Shown here one piece after another: positions 60,413 through 64,000 of a DNA stretch of 64,000 bases (position 1 is the stretch's first letter; each line of letters begins with the position of its first letter). Source of the DNA: Breznakia pachnodae (lineage in GTDB: Bacteria; Bacillota_I; Bacilli_A; Erysipelotrichales; Erysipelotrichaceae); the NCBI RefSeq assembly GCF_030814225.1, contig NZ_JAUSUR010000006.1, positions 62,001-126,000 on the forward strand. The letters are read 5' to 3'. The position numbers were made by a program, and so were the translations under genes. The notes beneath the pieces are model-generated. The model worked only from the letters and a program-made list of their open reading frames with translations. It did not search any database and was not told where the DNA came from.

Positions 60413-61408
60413 CTATAGTTTTGCGATAATTGCATCACTGAACTCGGTAGTAGAACTAGATCCACCTAAGTCAGCAGTTCTTACCTTATTTTCAATCAGT
60501 ACATCATCAATTGCTGTACGGATTTTTGTAGCTTCAGTTTCATATCCTAAGTAATCTAGCATCAGACATGCTGCTAACAATAATGCAGTTGGGTTTGCTT
60601 TGTTTTGTCCAGCAATATCCGGTGCACTACCATGCACTGCTTCAAACAATGCAAAGTCATCTCCTAAGTTACTACTTGGTAATAATCCAAGACCACCAAT
60701 TAATCCACTTGTAAGATCCGATACAATGTCTCCATACAAGTTTGGCATAACCATAATATCAAACTGTTCTGGTCTCATTACTAATTGCATACATGTGTTA
60801 TCCACAATCATATCCGTTGCTTCAATTTGTGGGTAGTCACCTTTAATTTCATTAAAGATATTCAAGAACATTCCATCACTCAATTTCAGAATGTTTGCTT
60901 TATGCACACAAGTTACTTTTTTACGATTATTCTTCACTGCGTAATCAAAGGCGGCACGAATAATTCGCTCACTGGCACCTCTGGTAATTAATTTGATTGC
61001 ATGAACAGTATTTTCATCAATCATTGTTTCTTCACCAATATACAAATCCTCAGTATTTTCACGGAATGTGATAATGTCAATATTATCAAACGGTGTTTTT
61101 ACATTTGGCATTGATTTCGCAGGACGAATATTTGCATATAAATCATATTTGTTACGCAATTGTACATTCAGACTTTTGAATCCTTTTCCAATTGGTGTTG
61201 TAATTGGTGCTTTTAAAACAATTTTATTCTTTTCAATAGAATCAAAAACACTTTGTGGGATTAATGCTCCCGTCTTTTCGTAACATGCTTCACCTACTTC
61301 ATGAAGTTCAAAGTTTAAATCTAAATTTAATGTTTCTAAAATACGTACAACTTCCTTACAAATCTCAGGACCAATTCCATCCCCTTTTAATACGGTAATA
61401 TTTTTCAT
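60413..61408 (-). CDS. icd: Isocitrate dehydrogenase, short NAD-type
   Basis: A 331-residue beta-decarboxylating dehydrogenase that converts isocitrate to 2-oxoglutarate. KGDGIGPEI at the start, substrate Ser/Asn/Arg in SLNVQLRNKYDLYANIRP, FRENTEDLY, Lys in VHKANILKLSDG, metal-binding Asp in YGDIVSDLTSGL and the cofactor loop VHGSAPDIAG (Asp favours NAD). It is much shorter than the 420-residue NADP enzyme of Bacillus. It starts one base after the citrate synthase stop. Confidence 0.92.
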   Translation of the reverse strand: MKNITVLKGDGIGPEICKEVVRILETLNLDLNFELHEVGEACYEKTGALIPQSVFDSIEKNKIVLKAPITTPIGKGFKSLNVQLRNKYDLYANIRPAKSMPNVKTPFDNIDIITFRENTEDLYIGEETMIDENTVHAIKLITRGASERIIRAAFDYAVKNNRKKVTCVHKANILKLSDGMFLNIFNEIKGDYPQIEATDMIVDNTCMQLVMRPEQFDIMVMPNLYGDIVSDLTSGLIGGLGLLPSSNLGDDFALFEAVHGSAPDIAGQNKANPTALLLAACLMLDYLGYETEATKIRTAIDDVLIENKVRTADLGGSSSTTEFSDAIIAKL

Positions 61409-61409
61409 T

Positions 61410-62750
61410 CTATTTTCCTCTCATTTCTATATCAATATATGCTTCTGCTTCACCTACATATTTTGTGGCAGGACGAACAATCTTACCACTGTACAACTGA
61501 CTTTCAATATTGTGTGCCAACCAGCCAACACTTCTTGCACATACAAACAATAATGTATACAGGTCTCTTGGTATATTCAGCATTTCATACACAAATCCAC
61601 TGTAGAAATCTACATTCGATGAACATCGGATTCCCTTATACTCATAGATCATTTCTTTCGCAACCTTTTCAAATCGCTTATAGAAATCATATTCACGTTG
61701 CATTCCTTTTTCAGCTGCCAGTTTTTCTGCTGCGTCACACAGAATCTCACTACGTGGATCACTTAATGTATAAACGGCATGACCCATTCCATAAATTAAT
61801 CCACTCTTATCATAGTAATCTTTATCCAACAGACGACATACAATATCTTTAATAACGGTTTCATCTGCATCATAACCGATTTCATTGATAACCGTATCCA
61901 TCATATCACAAACCTTTAAGTTCGCACCACCATGCTTTGGCCCTTTCAAAGAACCAATCGCGCCAGCAAACGAAGAATAGATGTCCGTTCCACTACTTGA
62001 CATTACTACATTCACAAAGGTTGAGTTATTCCCTCCACCATGATCAGCGTGTAAAACAAGCGCAATATCTAACACTCTTGCTTCAGTTGCAGTAAACTTT
62101 TGGTCTGGACGAATCATCTGTAAGATGTTCTCAGCTACACTTAAGTTTTTATCCGTATTATGAATAAACATACTTTTTCTTTCATAATAGTGAATTTTAC
62201 TTTGATAGTTGTAGCAAATCAGACTAGGAATCTTTCCTACAATATGTAATCCCTGTTCCAAAATATGGTCAATACTTACATCATCTGGTGTTTTATCATA
62301 TCCATATAAAGTAAGTACATCCTGCTGTAATTTATTCATTAAGTTTTTTGTGGGGAAACGAAGGATTTTACTTTCTAAGAAATGTTTTGGTAATGCATAT
62401 TTCTTATGCAGTTCTTTCGTAAAGATTTCAAATTCTTCTTTGTTTGGTAAATAACCAAACAAAATAAGAAAACATACTTCTTCATAAAGATTGGCATTCT
62501 TCGTTTTCGAATGTTCAATAATGTCCTTAACATTGATTCCGCGATAATAAAGCTCCCCATGCTGATCAATTTTCTCATCGTTTTCTTTATAGTACCCAAC
62601 AACATCACTGATTTTTGTTAGTCCAACCAGTACTCCTGTACCATCTTCATTACGAAGGCCATTTTTTACTGAATATTCTTTATATAGTTTGGAATCTATA
62701 TAACCTATTTCTTTCGATTTCTCGAAAAATAAACGAATATTTTCATTCAT
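61410..62750 (-). CDS. gltA: Citrate synthase
   Basis: A 446-residue enzyme condensing acetyl-CoA with oxaloacetate. The catalytic residues are visible: His in LHADHGGGNNSTFV, His in YGMGHAVYTLSDPR, Asp in SSNVDFYSGFVYEML. The N-terminal 60 residues form a helical extension seen in Firmicute and clostridial members. With icd and acn it makes the oxidative branch for 2-oxoglutarate (glutamate) synthesis. GGGGGTGA ribosome site and extended -10 promoter. Confidence 0.95.
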   Translation of the reverse strand: MNENIRLFFEKSKEIGYIDSKLYKEYSVKNGLRNEDGTGVLVGLTKISDVVGYYKENDEKIDQHGELYYRGINVKDIIEHSKTKNANLYEEVCFLILFGYLPNKEEFEIFTKELHKKYALPKHFLESKILRFPTKNLMNKLQQDVLTLYGYDKTPDDVSIDHILEQGLHIVGKIPSLICYNYQSKIHYYERKSMFIHNTDKNLSVAENILQMIRPDQKFTATEARVLDIALVLHADHGGGNNSTFVNVVMSSSGTDIYSSFAGAIGSLKGPKHGGANLKVCDMMDTVINEIGYDADETVIKDIVCRLLDKDYYDKSGLIYGMGHAVYTLSDPRSEILCDAAEKLAAEKGMQREYDFYKRFEKVAKEMIYEYKGIRCSSNVDFYSGFVYEMLNIPRDLYTLLFVCARSVGWLAHNIESQLYSGKIVRPATKYVGEAEAYIDIEMRGK

Positions 62751-62780
62751 TTTTTCACCCCCTAAGTATTATTGTTGTCT

Positions 62781-62789
62781 ATTATACCA
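62781..62789 (-). promoter_or_regulatory. Extended -10 promoter of gltA-icd
   Basis: Minus-strand TGGTATAAT, 30 bp before the gltA start. No good -35 box. Confidence 0.65.
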
Positions 62790-62818
62790 TTTTTCCCTCA
62801 AAAAACTAAACAAAATTG

Positions 62819-62827
62819 TGATATAAT
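62819..62827 (+). promoter_or_regulatory. Extended -10 promoter of acn
   Basis: TGATATAAT, 28 bp before the acn start; again without an obvious -35. It mirrors the gltA promoter 30 bp away. Confidence 0.7.
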
Positions 62828-62854
62828 AAGATACAAAATAAAGGAGGACGTGCA

Positions 62855-64000
62855 ATGGCAACACTTTGCGAAAAAATATTAAGAGATCATCTGGTGGAAG
62901 GAACCTACGAAAAAGGAAAACAAATTGGTATTCGTATTGATCAGACATTAACTCAAGATGCAACTGGTACAATGGCTTACTTACAACTGGAAGCCATGGG
63001 AATTGATAAGGTGAAAACCGATCTGTCAATTAGTTATGTAGACCACAATACCTTACAGAGTGGATTTGAAAATGCAGATGACCATAAATATCTACAAACC
63101 GTAGCAAATGCTTATGGAGTTTACTTTTCAAAACCAGGTAATGGAATCTGTCACCAGGTTCACTTGGAACGTTTTGCGGCACCAGGTAAAACATTATTAG
63201 GAAGTGACTCACATACACCTACTGCAGGTGGTGTTGGTAGTATCGCAATGGGTGCTGGTGGACTTGATGTTGCCTGTGCAATGGCAGGTAGACCATTCTT
63301 CCTAAGCGCTCCTGAGGTAGTAAATGTTAAGTTAAGTGGTAAATTAACCAAAGGTGTTTCTAGTAAGGATATCATCTTAAAAGTATTACAGTTATTAAGT
63401 GTAAAAGGTGGAGTTGGTAAAATCATCGAATATAGTGGTGATGGAGTGAAATCACTAACAATTCCTCAACGTGCAACCATCTGTAATATGGGTGCAGAGC
63501 TTGGTGCTACTACATCGATATTCCCAAGTGATGAAATCACTTATGAATTTTTAAAGAAACAACATAGAGAAGATGTATATGTAGAGTTAAAAGCAGATGA
63601 TGATGCAGTTTATGATTCAACTATAGAAATTGATCTTTCTACATTAGAACCAATGATTGCAATGCCACATTCTCCTGATAACGTTCAACCAATTAGTGAA
63701 GTAGAAGGAATGAAAGTTGATCAAGTTGCAATTGGTTCTTGTACAAACTCTTCATTCTTAGACTTAACAACAGTAGGAAACATCTTAAAAGGAAAAACAA
63801 TTCATCCTGATGTAAGTTTAGTTGTAAGTCCTGGTAGTAAACAAGTATTACAAATGATTACAAAAGATGGGTCATTATCAAATATTATTGCAAGTGGTGC
63901 GCGTATTCTTGAGTCTACTTGTGGCCCATGTATTGGAATGGGACAATCACCAATTACCAATGCAATGTCACTACGTACCTTCAACCGTAACTTCTATGGA
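62855..64000 (+). CDS. acn: Aconitate hydratase, Aquifex type (5' part)
   Basis: The frame is open from the ATG at 62855 (AAGGAGG site eight bases upstream) to the right edge, 382 codons, so the C-terminal part is missing. It reads LVEG...GIRIDQTLTQDATGTM, YVDHNTLQSGFENADDH, GNGICHQVHLERF and LLGSDSHTPTAGGVG, the LeuC-like plan of the Aquifex-type aconitases. [4Fe-4S] ligands are the Cys in IGSCTNSS and the two in STCGPCIGMG. It converts citrate to isocitrate and is divergent from gltA-icd, which complete the pathway. Confidence 0.95.
   Translation, partial: MATLCEKILRDHLVEGTYEKGKQIGIRIDQTLTQDATGTMAYLQLEAMGIDKVKTDLSISYVDHNTLQSGFENADDHKYLQTVANAYGVYFSKPGNGICHQVHLERFAAPGKTLLGSDSHTPTAGGVGSIAMGAGGLDVACAMAGRPFFLSAPEVVNVKLSGKLTKGVSSKDIILKVLQLLSVKGGVGKIIEYSGDGVKSLTIPQRATICNMGAELGATTSIFPSDEITYEFLKKQHREDVYVELKADDDAVYDSTIEIDLSTLEPMIAMPHSPDNVQPISEVEGMKVDQVAIGSCTNSSFLDLTTVGNILKGKTIHPDVSLVVSPGSKQVLQMITKDGSLSNIIASGARILESTCGPCIGMGQSPITNAMSLRTFNRNFYG

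Noticed and set aside
62769..63984. Minus-strand open frames opposite acn
   Set aside because: The plus strand carries an uninterrupted aconitase frame with cluster cysteines through the whole stretch, so the minus frames are antisense shadows.
1..64000. tRNA, rRNA or CRISPR arrays
   Set aside because: I looked for clover-leaf segments ending in CCA, conserved rRNA stretches and regularly spaced repeats and saw none.

Overview
The window is a low-GC Gram-positive chromosome segment. Genes carry strong AGGAGG-type ribosome sites, lipoprotein lipoboxes and TATAAT promoters, several PTS operons, PRD regulators and very large wall-attached glycosidases. Aquifex-type aconitase, citrate synthase and short NAD-type isocitrate dehydrogenase lie side by side. 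Together these suggest a gut-associated Firmicute, perhaps of the Erysipelotrichia. That placement is inference, because no rRNA gene is present.

Layout. 1-5600: a galactitol-type PTS split over two divergent transcripts (EIIB, EIIC, a small membrane protein and a DhaK-like kinase to the left; EIIA and a LevR-type activator to the right). A near-consensus sigma-54 promoter faces each way. 5597-8567: small accessory genes (Tag glycosylase, YdeI-like protein, unknowns) and a DUF3916-like gene split by an in-frame TAG. 8632-14540: an ECF sigma factor with a membrane and extracellular extension, a secreted InlB-repeat protein and a 1129-residue beta-helix/DUF11 surface protein. The sigma gene and the surface-protein gene share a promoter motif with identical spacing. 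A strongly folded, unassigned RNA candidate follows. 14858-23828: a beta-glucoside-type PTS controlled by a LicT-type antiterminator, with a GH1 phospho-beta-glucosidase, two tandem M81 peptidases and a degenerate M24 protein. 23839-28207: small accessory genes, lipoproteins, and a decayed permease carrying a MITE-like insertion. 28208-36757: housekeeping genes, then a LicR-controlled lactose/cellobiose PTS with a tyrosine phosphatase and a ROK kinase. 36995-55675: the most striking region. It holds two giant GH89 alpha-N-acetylglucosaminidases and a surface esterase, with a three-gene sensor (sugar-binding lipoprotein, YesM-type kinase, YesN-type regulator) lying between the first GH89 gene and the esterase. 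55813-64000: HtpG with two CIRCE-like operators, HAD phosphatase, Pcp, and icd-gltA divergent from acn.

How it fits together. All four promoters of the 37-55 kb locus (GH89-1, binding protein, esterase, GH89-2) carry two copies of a 14-bp motif resembling TTRGTAAAWTNTTG, 20 bp apart. In each case the gene-proximal copy ends exactly 11 bp from a TATAAT box and no -35 box is visible. This reads as the operator of the YesN-type regulator. The locus is therefore probably a self-contained regulon in which an extracellular glycan product is sensed by a lipoprotein with no transporter attached, and surface enzymes for alpha-GlcNAc-capped glycans are induced. The four large surface proteins of the window end in a sorting-like tail (TGD or SGD, then N, a hydrophobic stretch and basic residues) without a canonical LPXTG.
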